A stretch of DNA of 64,000 nt from Bovifimicola ammoniilytica (GCF_025567085.1 NZ_JAOQJN010000002.1:1-64000); one strand, 5' to 3'; shown: positions 35,810 to 45,287, counted from the first letter of the stretch. Made by a program: numbers and translations. Notes: generated by a model not told the origin, from the sequence alone.

Positions 35810-36679
35810 GTGAAAGGTATTATTTTAGCAGGCGGTTCAGGAACACGTCTTTATCCATTAACAAAGGCAGTATCAAAACAGATTATGCCTGTATATGACA
35901 AACCAATGATTTATTACCCATTATCAACACTTATGTTAGCAGGAATCAGAGAGGTATTAATTATCTCAACTCCTAGAGATTTACCAGTATTTAAGGAATT
36001 ATTCGGTTCAGGCGAACAGCTTGGCATGAGATTTGAATATGCTATTCAGGATCAGCCAAGAGGACTTGCTGATGCATTTATTATTGGAGAGAAATTTATC
36101 GGTGATGATAATGTTGCACTTGTACTTGGTGATAATATATTCTATGGACAGAGCTTTTCAAAGGTTCTCAAGAATGCAGCATCAAGAGAAAAGGGCGCTA
36201 CAATATTCGGCTATTATGTAAAGGATCCAAGAGAATATGGTGTTGTAGAGTTCGATGAGAATGGCAAGGCTTTATCAATTGAAGAGAAACCTGCTAATCC
36301 AAAGTCAAATTATGCTGTACCAGGATTATATTTCTATGATAATGATGTAGTAGAAATAGCTAAAAATGTTAAGCCTTCTGCAAGAGGAGAGATAGAGATA
36401 ACTTCAATTAACAATGAATATTTAAGAAGAGGAACTCTTATGGTGGAGACATTAGGAAGAGGATTTGCATGGCTTGATACAGGTAATCATGATATGTTAC
36501 TTGATGCAGCAGATTTCGTGGCAGCATTCCAGAAGAGACAGGGCTTATATATTTCATGTATTGAAGAGATTGCATATAAGAGAGGATTCATTGACAAAGA
36601 GCAGCTTCTTAAACTTGCAGAGCCTTTAATGAAGACAGCATATGGACAATATCTTGTAGATGTTGCTAATGGATTATAG
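35810..36679 (+). CDS. rfbA: Glucose-1-phosphate thymidylyltransferase
   Basis: 289 residues, GTG start with GGAGG 8 bases upstream. LAGGSGTRLYPLT (residues 6-18) is the nucleotide-binding signature; KQIMPVYDKPMIYYPL, GDNIFYG and EEKPANPKS are the other conserved stretches. Makes dTDP-glucose from dTTP and glucose-1-phosphate, the first and feedback-controlled step to dTDP-rhamnose. rfbC follows closely. Confidence 0.97.
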   Translation: MKGIILAGGSGTRLYPLTKAVSKQIMPVYDKPMIYYPLSTLMLAGIREVLIISTPRDLPVFKELFGSGEQLGMRFEYAIQDQPRGLADAFIIGEKFIGDDNVALVLGDNIFYGQSFSKVLKNAASREKGATIFGYYVKDPREYGVVEFDENGKALSIEEKPANPKSNYAVPGLYFYDNDVVEIAKNVKPSARGEIEITSINNEYLRRGTLMVETLGRGFAWLDTGNHDMLLDAADFVAAFQKRQGLYISCIEEIAYKRGFIDKEQLLKLAEPLMKTAYGQYLVDVANGL

Positions 36680-36705
36680 AATAAGAATTGAATGGAGATT
36701 TTAAA

Positions 36706-37266
36706 ATGGGAAAAATAACAGTAGAAACATGCGAAATAGAAGGATTAAAAGTTATAACACCTTCAGTATTTGGCGATGAAAGAGGATATTTTATGGAGAC
36801 TTATAATTATAATGATTATAAGGCAGCAGGAATAGACCAGGAATTTGTACAGGACAATCAGTCAAGCTCTAAAAAAGGAGTTCTTAGAGGACTTCATTTC
36901 CAGATTAATTTTCCACAGGATAAGCTTGTAAGAGTAGTAAGTGGAGAAGTTTTTGACGTAGCTGTTGATTTAAGAGAAGGTTCAAAAACTTACGGAAAAT
37001 GGTTCGGGGTATTATTATCAGCAGAGAATAAGAAACAGTTCTTTATTCCAAAGAATTTTGCACATGGATTCATAGTGCTATCTGATTCAGCAGAATTTGC
37101 TTATAAATGTACTGACTTCTATCATCCAAATGATGAGGGTGGACTTAAATGGGACGATCCTGAAATTGGTGTAGAATGGCCAATGCCAGAAGGTATGACA
37201 AAAGAAGATTTGACTATTTCAGATAAAGACCACAAATGGCCTGGCATTAAAGATTTTAGAAAATAA
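36706..37266 (+). CDS. rfbC: dTDP-4-dehydrorhamnose 3,5-epimerase
   Basis: 186 residues from ATG 36706, which has TGGAGAT 8 bases upstream; the TTG at 36688 is not needed. The catalytic His (H64 in VLRGLHFQ) and the Asp-Lys region (VFDVAVDLREGS) are present, as is the GFIVLSDSAEFAYKCTDFYH substrate loop. Third step to dTDP-rhamnose. The reductase rfbD that completes the pathway is absent from this window; a terminator follows. Confidence 0.95.
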   Translation: MGKITVETCEIEGLKVITPSVFGDERGYFMETYNYNDYKAAGIDQEFVQDNQSSSKKGVLRGLHFQINFPQDKLVRVVSGEVFDVAVDLREGSKTYGKWFGVLLSAENKKQFFIPKNFAHGFIVLSDSAEFAYKCTDFYHPNDEGGLKWDDPEIGVEWPMPEGMTKEDLTISDKDHKWPGIKDFRK

Positions 37267-37290
37267 TTAGCTACTTTTAGAAAATAGCAT

Positions 37291-37318
37291 AAAAAGAGCC
37301 GCCAAGCGACTCTTTTTT
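37291..37318 (+). terminator. Terminator after rfbC
   Basis: AAAAAGAG-ccgc-CAA-gcga-CTCTTTTTT: a short GC stem with flanking A/T arms and six T at 37313-37318. Confidence 0.75.
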
Positions 37319-37357
37319 ATCGACTATGGGTTTTAAGAATAAAATCTATAGTCGATA
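37318..37357. repeat. 18-bp hairpin with a four-base loop
   Basis: 37318-37335 pairs with 37340-37357 over 18 positions, two of them G-U, around the loop AGAA. It overlaps the end of the rfbC terminator and precedes the repeat array. Confidence 0.65.
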
Positions 37358-37385
37358 AAGCTATTTATAAGCAGGAAAGTGGAAC

Positions 37386-37680
37386 AAATGAGGAAAGTGA
37401 AAAAAATAATGCTGATGCGATTATTTTTTTCACAGCTAAATGTTTGCGGGCGAAAACATTTAGCAACATATGGCAGAAGAGAAATCGCCTGCGCGAATTT
37501 CTCTTCGCCTCTTCGCGATAAACCGCGAAGAAATGAGGAAAGTGTGAAAAATAATGCTGATGCGATTATTTTTCACACAACTAAATGTGTTGCAGGCAAC
37601 ACATTTAGCTATAATCGCAGAGCTGAATCTGAAATTCAGCTCGCGTTCCTCCGGCAACAAGTGCCTGCGGAAATGAGGAA
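37386..37680 (+). repeat. Two tandem hairpin-rich units before the polysaccharide permease gene
   Basis: The motif AAATGAGGAA occurs at 37386, 37531 and 37671, delimiting units of 145 and 140 bases. Unit 1 hairpins: 37397-37410/37420-37433, 37435-37445/37454-37464, 37476-37485/37497-37506, 37511-37517/37524-37530. Unit 2: 37542-37555/37565-37578, 37581-37593/37596-37608, 37620-37628/37634-37642, and about 37651-37656/37662-37670. The order is the same but the stem sequences differ on both sides. The last AAATGAGGAA supplies the ribosome site of the permease gene, and TTCCTC at 37646-37651 could mask it. Confidence 0.75.
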
Positions 37681-37684
37681 TAGA

Positions 37685-38488
37685 ATGAAAAAACTATCTA
37701 AACTTGCTGAAAGTAAAGATTTAGTATTATATTTATCAAAAAATGACTTTAAAACTAAATATGCCGGCTCATATATGGGTATTATCTGGGCATTTATACA
37801 GCCACTTGTAACTATAGTTTTATATTGGTTTGTATTCCAGGTAGGATTAAGAAGTGGTGATATTGGAGATACACCATTTATCTTATGGTTAATGGCAGGA
37901 CTTATACCATGGTTTTTCTTTCAGGAAGCACTTGTTAATGCGACTAATTGTTTTGCTGAATATAGTTATCTGGTTAAAAAGGTTGTATTTAACATAAATA
38001 TTTTACCGGTTGTGAAGGTTGTTTCATCATTATTTGTTCATATATTCTTTATGGGACTTTTAATAGTTGCATATATACTTATGGGATATTTTCCGGGAAT
38101 AATAGTAATACAGTTAGTATATTATTCTTTCTGCATGATAGTATTAGTATTGTCAATATCATATTTTACATCTGCGATTTCGGTATTTTTCAAGGATACT
38201 ACACAGATAATAAATGTTTTTATGCAGGTTGGAACATGGTTAACACCAATATTATGGAACTTCTATGCACCTGAATTTCAGAAAGCATTAGGTAAATTAG
38301 GTATAATATTTAAGTTAAATCCAATGTTTTATATAGTAGATGGCTGTCGTGGAACTATGATAGAGAAAAGATTATTCTTTGAAAAACCAATGCTTACATT
38401 ATACTTCTGGTTATTTGTATTAGTAATGTCTCTTATCTCTAAATTTGTTTATACCAGACTTAAACCACATTTTGCAGATTCATTATAA
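37685..38488 (+). CDS. Polysaccharide ABC exporter permease (Wzm-like)
   Basis: 267 residues from ATG 37685 (GAGGAA just upstream). The open frame runs back to 37379 but that part is the hairpin array, not protein. The start LVLYLSKNDFKTKYAGSYMG and GIIWAFIQPLVTI are typical of ABC-2 type polysaccharide and teichoic-acid exporters, followed by six spans and LTPILWNF and LNPMFYIVDGCRG motifs. It works with the ATPase encoded 127 bases downstream, moving a completed lipid-linked polymer out. Confidence 0.92.
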   Translation: MKKLSKLAESKDLVLYLSKNDFKTKYAGSYMGIIWAFIQPLVTIVLYWFVFQVGLRSGDIGDTPFILWLMAGLIPWFFFQEALVNATNCFAEYSYLVKKVVFNINILPVVKVVSSLFVHIFFMGLLIVAYILMGYFPGIIVIQLVYYSFCMIVLVLSISYFTSAISVFFKDTTQIINVFMQVGTWLTPILWNFYAPEFQKALGKLGIIFKLNPMFYIVDGCRGTMIEKRLFFEKPMLTLYFWLFVLVMSLISKFVYTRLKPHFADSL

Positions 38489-38615
38489 GACAAGGGTAAA
38501 TTATTAAGTATGGAATAATACTGAATATATCTTAAGGCACATTGTGTCTTAGAAAACCAGATTAATATGAACAGATTACCCATAGAAAATTTGAAGAAAT
38601 GAGGATTATTAAGGA

Positions 38616-39959
38616 ATGAGCGATTACGCAATTAAAGTTACAAACTTAAATAAAGTATATAAATTGTATGACAAACCAACACTAAGATTTAAAGAGGCAT
38701 TAAGCATTACAAAGAAGCAGTATCATAAAGACTTTGTGGCTTTAAATGATATATCATTTGAGATTAAGAAAGGTGAGATGCTTGGTATCATTGGTAAGAA
38801 TGGTGCCGGTAAGTCTACCGTTCTTAAGATTATAACAGGTGTTCTTACTCCTACTTCAGGAAAAGTGGAAATCAATGGTAAGATATCAGCTCTCTTAGAG
38901 TTAGGAGCAGGTTTTAATCCTGAATATACAGGACTTGAAAATGTATACCTTAATGGTACAATGATAGGATTTACCAGAGAAGAGATGGATAATAAGATTG
39001 ATGATATAATTTCTTTTGCCGATATCGGTGATTTCATCAACCAGCCGGTAAAGACATATTCAAGTGGTATGTTTGCAAGACTTGCATTTGCTGTTGCTAT
39101 TAATGTAGAACCGGACATTCTTATTGTCGATGAGGCACTTTCTGTAGGAGATGTGTTCTTTCAGGCTAAGTGTTATAAGAAGTTAGAGGACCTTAAGAAC
39201 TCGGGTAAGACAATATTATTTGTAACACATGATATGGGAAGTGTTATGAAATATTGTAACAGGGCAATCATATTTAATCATGGTTCAATAGTCGCAGAGG
39301 GCGAACCCGCCGAGATGATAGACATTTATAAGAAAATATTAGTAGGTCAGTTTGACGGCGAGCAGAAAGAAAATGATGTGGCAGACAATGAAGCCGTAAG
39401 TAGTGATGTTGATGCTCTTATTAATAAAGAAACTCCAACAGAGATGATGGATAGTGCTAAGAAAAAGAAACAGCAGGATATCACTAACTGGAAAGAGTAT
39501 ATGCTCATTAATCCTAATAGTCAGATATATGGTGATAAGCGAGCCGAAATAATTGATTTTGGTATATTTGATGATGAGGGACAGGTAACTAATACGGTTT
39601 ATAAGTTCAAAGATTTCTCATTGAAAATGAAGATTAAGTTTAATGAGACAATAGAAAATCCTATTTTTGCATTCAGTTTTAAAGATATTAAAGGTACAGA
39701 ATTAACAGGTACTAATACAATTATCGAGAAAGTTGATACCGGAACTGTGAAAAAAGGGCAGATTGTAGAGATAGAATTTAAACAGAATATGATATTACAG
39801 GGTGGACAGTATCTGTTACTTCTAGGCTGTACAGGTTACGAGAAAGATAATCTTGTCGTATATAACAGATTGTATGATATATGTTGTGTAAATGTCATAT
39901 CTGATAGAACAACAGTAGGATATTTCGATATGAATTCTAAGGTAACATATAATAAATAG
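38616..39959 (+). CDS. Polysaccharide ABC exporter ATPase with carbohydrate-binding tail (Wzt-like)
   Basis: 447 residues. The ATPase half has Walker A GKNGAGKST, signature YSSGMFARLA and Walker B ILIVDEALS. After a linker (about 245-300) the last ~145 residues (from about RAEIIDFGIFDDEGQVTNTV to NSKVTYNK) form a beta-sandwich like the Wzt C-terminal domain. In O9a-type systems that domain recognises the modified, non-reducing end of a finished chain, so export follows termination. The methyltransferase-kinase protein encoded downstream could make such an end. Confidence 0.92.
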   Translation: MSDYAIKVTNLNKVYKLYDKPTLRFKEALSITKKQYHKDFVALNDISFEIKKGEMLGIIGKNGAGKSTVLKIITGVLTPTSGKVEINGKISALLELGAGFNPEYTGLENVYLNGTMIGFTREEMDNKIDDIISFADIGDFINQPVKTYSSGMFARLAFAVAINVEPDILIVDEALSVGDVFFQAKCYKKLEDLKNSGKTILFVTHDMGSVMKYCNRAIIFNHGSIVAEGEPAEMIDIYKKILVGQFDGEQKENDVADNEAVSSDVDALINKETPTEMMDSAKKKKQQDITNWKEYMLINPNSQIYGDKRAEIIDFGIFDDEGQVTNTVYKFKDFSLKMKIKFNETIENPIFAFSFKDIKGTELTGTNTIIEKVDTGTVKKGQIVEIEFKQNMILQGGQYLLLLGCTGYEKDNLVVYNRLYDICCVNVISDRTTVGYFDMNSKVTYNK

Positions 39960-39986
39960 AGTTAGAAAGCTCAGAAACGAGGAATT

Positions 39987-42900
39987 ATGTCTAAGATAAA
40001 GAAAACATTAGCGATTACAAAAAGATGTATAAAAGAGCCTAAATTAATCGGTAAGGGCTTTCAATACATAAGAGTAAATGGTATACATGGTATTAAGGCA
40101 AAGGTTAATTCAAAGATTAACCCTGCCGTTACTGAGAAGATAACAGAAGTTAAGCCATCTGAACCCAATGTACAATATGACAGTGATATTAAGTTTTCTA
40201 TTGTTATGCCGGTATATAATGTTGAGATAAAATGGTTAGAGAAAGCTATTGAATCAGTAAAGAGACAGAATTATGTTAACTGGGAAATCTGTATGGCTGA
40301 TGACTGTTCAACTAAAGAAGGTGTAAGAGAGTACTTAAAGAGTGTTGAAAGTGATAAGATTAAAGTAGCTTATTTAGAAAAGAATCAGGGTATATCAGGA
40401 GCAAGTAATGCAGCTGCAGCACTTGCAACAGGTGATTATATTGTACTTATGGATAATGATGATGCCATTACTTATGATGCGTTATATGAATTCTTAAGAA
40501 AGATTAAGGAGACAGATGCGGACATAGTATATAGCGACCAGAATATAATTGATGAATTCGATAATGGACGTGAACCACTTCATAAACCTGACTGGTCACC
40601 TGATTTATTCTTAAGCCAGATGTATATCGGACATCTCTTAGGCTTTAAGAAGAGTCTGTTTGATTTAGTAGGAGGCTTTAGAACAGAATTCAACGGAAGC
40701 CAGGATTATGACCTCGTGCTTAGAATGATTGAACATACAGATAAGATAGAGCATGTATCAAAAGTTCTATATGGCTGGAGAGATTTACCAAGTTCAACGG
40801 CAACTAATCCGGGTTCAAAACCATATGCACAGACAGCAGGTCTTAATGCAATACAGTCACATTTAGACAGAATATATGGAGAGGGCAAGGCAACAGCTTT
40901 AGAGACAGAAGATTTATTTGTATATGATGTAAGATATCATTATGATGTGATGCCTAAAGTATCTGTTATAATTCCTACAAAGGACCATGTTGATTTACTT
41001 AAACAGGATATTGATTCAATAGAAGAGCTTACAACATATAAAGATTATGAAATAATTGTCTTAGATAATAATTCCGAGAAAGAGGAATCATTTAAGTATT
41101 TTGAAGAAGTACAGAAACAGTATTCAAATGTAACAGTTCATAAGGCAGCATTTGGATTCAACTGGTCTAAACTTAATAACTACGGAATGACTCTTGCTAA
41201 GGGTGATGTATATGTATTTATGAATAATGATATGAAACTGATTACACCTGACTGGTTAGAGAGATTAGCTGAAAAGGCAATGAGAGATGATGTCGGTATT
41301 GTGGGCGGACTTCTCTTATATGAAGATGATACAATTCAGCATGCAGGCGTGGTAGTCGGTATTCAGGGCTGGGCAGACCATATTTATAAAGGAATGAAAC
41401 CGGTACACTATGGTTCGCCATATGTATCACCTATGGTTACTAGAAATGTAACAGCATGTACAGGTGCTTTGATGGCAATATCGAAAAAGGTAATTGAAAG
41501 AATCGGTGGTTTTGATGAAGATTTCATTATCTGCGGAAGTGATATCGAGATATGTATCAGAGCATATTTAAGAGGATATGTTAATATTTACGACCCACAT
41601 ATTAAGTTATATCATTATGAATCAAAGAGCAGAGATTCATATATTCCTGAAGTGGATTTTGAAATGTCTGCATTTGCATACAGGACATACAGAGAAGAGG
41701 GTGATCCATATTATAACTGTAATTTAGATTATAATTTAACAACACCAACTGTAACTAATAGAAATCAATTTGTAAAAATGGAAAGTGACGTTATGAGAAG
41801 CATAAATGAAAAAAATTCAGGCACAAAGATGCCAGAGTCAGAAGTAGCAATAGCAGAGATTTTGAAATATGAATTCAGAAAGTCAGATTTTAGTGAGAAA
41901 AGAATAAACCTCTTAGTACCATCAATTAATCCTGAGCATGTATTTGGCGGAATCTCAACAGCCCTTAAGTTCTTCGAGAAACTTATCGAAGAATCAGGAT
42001 ATTGCAGCAGAATTATTCTTACTGATGCAACACCATCGAGAACAGCCCTTAAACAGTATAAGGATAAATATACTTATGTAAAAGCAAGCAAAGACAGTGA
42101 TGCAAGACATCAGATAGTAGGCTACAGTGACAGGTATATGCAGAGTATTCCTGTATCTGAAAATGATTACTTTATGTTCACAGGCTGGTGGACAGCGTAT
42201 TGCACACAGGAAGCATATCTTGAATTCACTAAGGAGACGGGAATTAAACCTAACAAATTCATTAATTTTATACAGGATTATGAACCAGGCTTCTATCCTT
42301 GGTCAAGCAGATATCTTTTAGCAGATTCAACATACAGAAATGAATATCCACAGTTAGCGGTATTTAACAGTAAGTTATTACACGAATTCTTTATACAGAA
42401 TGGTTATTCATTCTATAAAGAATATGAATTTGATCCTGTATTAAATGGTAAATTAAAAGAGATTCTTGAGAAAAACTTCGGTAAAGTCAATAAGAAGAAA
42501 CAGATTCTCGTATATGGCAGACCATCAGTAGACAGAAATGCATTCTCGATAGTAGTATCTTCACTTAAGAAATGGGTAGAAAACCAGAAAGATATAGAAG
42601 AGTGGGAGATTTTATCAGCAGGAGAATATCATCTTCCTGTAGATTTAGGCAGAGGCAAAGAGTTAGTTTCAGTTGGTAAACTTACAATTGAGCAATATGC
42701 ACAGACAATGTTAGACACATATGCAGGTATATCGCTTATGTCTTCACCACATCCAAGTTATCCACCACTTGAGATGTCAGTATTTGGTATAAAAGTAATA
42801 ACAAATAATTATTCAAATAAAGACTTATCATCATTTAACAGTAATATTACTTCAGTGGCAAGTGCTAGTCCAAGTGTAATTGCTGCTAAATTAAATGAGA

Positions 42901-43007
42901 TTTGTGATGGATATTCTAAAGAAGTGGAAATTAAGAATGAGAATCCTGATTATATTGAAAATACTCACGTATTTGATTTCATAAGTGATATAATTAAAGA
43001 ACTTTAA
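39987..43007 (+). CDS. Three-domain glycosyltransferase (two GT2 domains plus WsaF-like GT4 domain)
   Basis: 1006 residues. First GT2 domain from about residue 68 (KFSIVMPVYNVEIKWLEKAI; LMDNDDAIT). Second GT2 from about 325 (KVSVIIPTKDHVDLLKQDI; FMNNDMKLI; IGGFDEDFIICGSDIEICIR). Third domain from about 640 (RINLLVPSINPEHVFGGIST; FIQDYEPGFYPWSSRY; VYGRPSVDRNAFSIVV; SPHPSYPPLEMSVFG), like the rhamnosyltransferase WsaF. One chain could thus add several linkages of a repeating unit, probably rhamnose-rich given rfbBAC. It is a cytoplasmic protein encoded between the exporter and chain-terminator genes. Confidence 0.88.
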   Translation: MSKIKKTLAITKRCIKEPKLIGKGFQYIRVNGIHGIKAKVNSKINPAVTEKITEVKPSEPNVQYDSDIKFSIVMPVYNVEIKWLEKAIESVKRQNYVNWEICMADDCSTKEGVREYLKSVESDKIKVAYLEKNQGISGASNAAAALATGDYIVLMDNDDAITYDALYEFLRKIKETDADIVYSDQNIIDEFDNGREPLHKPDWSPDLFLSQMYIGHLLGFKKSLFDLVGGFRTEFNGSQDYDLVLRMIEHTDKIEHVSKVLYGWRDLPSSTATNPGSKPYAQTAGLNAIQSHLDRIYGEGKATALETEDLFVYDVRYHYDVMPKVSVIIPTKDHVDLLKQDIDSIEELTTYKDYEIIVLDNNSEKEESFKYFEEVQKQYSNVTVHKAAFGFNWSKLNNYGMTLAKGDVYVFMNNDMKLITPDWLERLAEKAMRDDVGIVGGLLLYEDDTIQHAGVVVGIQGWADHIYKGMKPVHYGSPYVSPMVTRNVTACTGALMAISKKVIERIGGFDEDFIICGSDIEICIRAYLRGYVNIYDPHIKLYHYESKSRDSYIPEVDFEMSAFAYRTYREEGDPYYNCNLDYNLTTPTVTNRNQFVKMESDVMRSINEKNSGTKMPESEVAIAEILKYEFRKSDFSEKRINLLVPSINPEHVFGGISTALKFFEKLIEESGYCSRIILTDATPSRTALKQYKDKYTYVKASKDSDARHQIVGYSDRYMQSIPVSENDYFMFTGWWTAYCTQEAYLEFTKETGIKPNKFINFIQDYEPGFYPWSSRYLLADSTYRNEYPQLAVFNSKLLHEFFIQNGYSFYKEYEFDPVLNGKLKEILEKNFGKVNKKKQILVYGRPSVDRNAFSIVVSSLKKWVENQKDIEEWEILSAGEYHLPVDLGRGKELVSVGKLTIEQYAQTMLDTYAGISLMSSPHPSYPPLEMSVFGIKVITNNYSNKDLSSFNSNITSVASASPSVIAAKLNEICDGYSKEVEIKNENPDYIENTHVFDFISDIIKEL

Positions 43008-43036
43008 TAACAAAAATTTTAATAATAAAAAGTATT

Positions 43037-43068
43037 TGCTACACTTGCATACAGCATTATGTGTAGCA
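43037..43068 (+). terminator. Weak hairpin between glycosyltransferase and methyltransferase-kinase genes
   Basis: TGCTACAC (43037-43044) pairs with GTGTAGCA (43061-43068) around a 16-base loop; no T run. Confidence 0.3.
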
Positions 43069-43122
43069 TTAACTTTTAACACTTTAATCATTTGAAAATA
43101 TAAAGGAAAGGCAAGTTATTGT

Positions 43123-45261
43123 ATGGAAAAAGTAGGAAATGTTCAACTGAATTATGAATATTATAGTGGTACTGACGATTATAGTGATGGTGCAATTGAA
43201 TTAGAATTATTAGATTATGTTAAGAGTGATAAAAGCATAATGGAAATACTTAAGAATGATAACAGATGGCCTATTCTTTATCATTTATCACCAGTAAGAA
43301 AGAATATATTAGAATGGTATCCATTCGATAAAAATGAGGAAGCTTTAGAGATAGGTTCGGGTTGTGGCGCTGTAACAGGTGCATTATGTGAAAAACTTAA
43401 ATCAGTAACCTGTATCGAATTATCTAAGACAAGGTCCTTAATAAATGCCAACAGAAATAAAGAATATGATAATCTTGAAATTATGGTTGGTAACTTTAAT
43501 GACATTAAAATTGAGAAGAAATACAAATATATAACACTTATCGGTGTGCTTGAATATTCAGCATATTATACGGATACTAAGAATCCTTTTGTGGATTTCT
43601 TAAAGAGAATTAAGAATTATCTAAAGCCTGATGGTAAATTATTAATTGCCATAGAGAATAAATATGGACTTAAGTATTTCGCAGGTGCATGTGAAGATCA
43701 TACAGGAAGAATGTATGATGGAATTGAAGGATATATTAATTCTGATGCAAAAGTCAGAACATTTTCTAAGAATGAATTAGAGAATATAATTAAGGAAGCA
43801 GGATATGATGATGTGAATTTCTACTATCCTTTCCCGGATTATAAATTACCTACACAGATATATTCTCCGGAATTCCTGCCTGATGGTAAAGATCTTGTAT
43901 GTAGTTTAGATTGTTATGATAATAACAGAGTCAGAGTATTTGATGAAACGGTGGCATTTGAAAATATTATAGATGCAGGAATGTTTGAATTTTTCTCAAA
44001 TTCTTATTTCATAGAAGTAGGTCAGAAAGAAAATAAGGAATTCTCTAAATTTACTAAGGAAAGAAAAGAAGAATTCCAGATAGAAACAGGTATATATCAT
44101 TCAGATAATGAAAGATACGTTGTAAAACGCGGGCTTAATGAAAAGAGTAAGCCACATGTTATGAAAATGTTTGATATATATGAAGAATATAACAGTAAAG
44201 GCATTACTAACCTAAATAAATGCGAAAAATACGGCGATGAAGGATTAAGATTTGAATTCTTAAAGGGTGAGAGTCTTAACAACAGCCTTGTAAATGCTGT
44301 TATGAAAAGAGACAAGTCATTATGTAAAAAATTAATTAATGAATATAAAAATGTTGTTAATAACATTACTGATAAATTAGGAACAGAAGAATTTGATAAT
44401 AATGAACAATTTACAAGTGTCTTTGGTGATGCTAAGGAATTAGTAGGAACTGAAGCGTGCAAAGATATTGTATTTGACCTGATTTTTGAGAATCTTATTG
44501 ATAATAAAGGACAATACAGTGTTATTGATTATGAATGGTGTTTTGATTTCGCGGTTCCTGTTGAGTTTATTATGTTCAGGGCGATGTGGGGCTTTTATTC
44601 CACACATGGCAGACTTATGGACGGATTTATGACATTAGAAGAGATAATGGATATAGCAGGAATCCAGGAGGACAGGGCAGAGATTTACAAACGCCTTAAT
44701 AATAATTTCATAGAATATGTCTATGGTAAGGAAAGTTATCAGAGTATTTTATCCGCATATAAGAAGATAAATGCAGATATTTTAAATTCTTCAATTAAAG
44801 ACAGTATTTTAAATTATGCCTATATGAAATTAGGATATACCGAAAATGAGAATTTTAAATATGAAAAGAAGATATTAGAAAATATCATTTCAGTTATGAA
44901 TGAACATAGTGAATTATATGATGATGCAAATAAATTTTTTAAGACTACTGAAAAACTTGCTAAACAGGGTGCTAAACAGAATAAATTATTTCTTGGAAGT
45001 GAAATCTTCTGCACTGAGCTAACGAACTGTTTAGAGGACTTAAATAATACAATTACTTATTATAAAGAAATGGCATCGAAAAAAGATAAGATATGTACTG
45101 AACTGATAAGTAAGAAAAATGATATTGATGAAGAGAATAAAAGATTACAGGACGAGTTAGAAAAAGTACATCAGGAATTAGATTATATAAAATCTACTAA
45201 GGTTTACAGATATGGTCTTAAGAATAAAGTAGATAAATATAAGGAGCAGTCTGGTAATTAA
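43123..45261 (+). CDS. Methyltransferase-kinase-coiled-coil protein, WbdD-like chain terminator candidate
   Basis: 712 residues in three parts. Residues ~45-250: SAM-dependent methyltransferase, with LEIGSGCGAVTGAL (GSGCG at 78-82) and acidic VTCIELS. Residues ~325-500: kinase-like fold of the aminoglycoside or LPS kinase type, with a candidate lysine (K335 in YVVKRG), FDLIFEN (D452, N457) and VIDYEW (D469). Residues ~640-700: heptad-like coiled coil. WbdD of E. coli O9a has the same order and nearly the same length; it phosphorylates and methylates the chain end and its coiled coil sets chain length. The Wzt-like exporter with its sugar-binding tail lies nearby. The functional match is inference. 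Confidence 0.75.
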   Translation: MEKVGNVQLNYEYYSGTDDYSDGAIELELLDYVKSDKSIMEILKNDNRWPILYHLSPVRKNILEWYPFDKNEEALEIGSGCGAVTGALCEKLKSVTCIELSKTRSLINANRNKEYDNLEIMVGNFNDIKIEKKYKYITLIGVLEYSAYYTDTKNPFVDFLKRIKNYLKPDGKLLIAIENKYGLKYFAGACEDHTGRMYDGIEGYINSDAKVRTFSKNELENIIKEAGYDDVNFYYPFPDYKLPTQIYSPEFLPDGKDLVCSLDCYDNNRVRVFDETVAFENIIDAGMFEFFSNSYFIEVGQKENKEFSKFTKERKEEFQIETGIYHSDNERYVVKRGLNEKSKPHVMKMFDIYEEYNSKGITNLNKCEKYGDEGLRFEFLKGESLNNSLVNAVMKRDKSLCKKLINEYKNVVNNITDKLGTEEFDNNEQFTSVFGDAKELVGTEACKDIVFDLIFENLIDNKGQYSVIDYEWCFDFAVPVEFIMFRAMWGFYSTHGRLMDGFMTLEEIMDIAGIQEDRAEIYKRLNNNFIEYVYGKESYQSILSAYKKINADILNSSIKDSILNYAYMKLGYTENENFKYEKKILENIISVMNEHSELYDDANKFFKTTEKLAKQGAKQNKLFLGSEIFCTELTNCLEDLNNTITYYKEMASKKDKICTELISKKNDIDEENKRLQDELEKVHQELDYIKSTKVYRYGLKNKVDKYKEQSGN

Positions 45262-45287
45262 GTATAACTAATCATACGGAGGCAGAA

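Noticed and set aside
37386..37680. CRISPR array
   Set aside because: Only two units of about 140 bases with internal hairpins; no short identical repeats with unique spacers and no cas genes.
37379..37684. 102-codon N-terminal extension of the exporter permease
   Set aside because: It is made of palindromic repeats, has no protein-like pattern, and the ATG at 37685 has its own ribosome site and the family's normal start.
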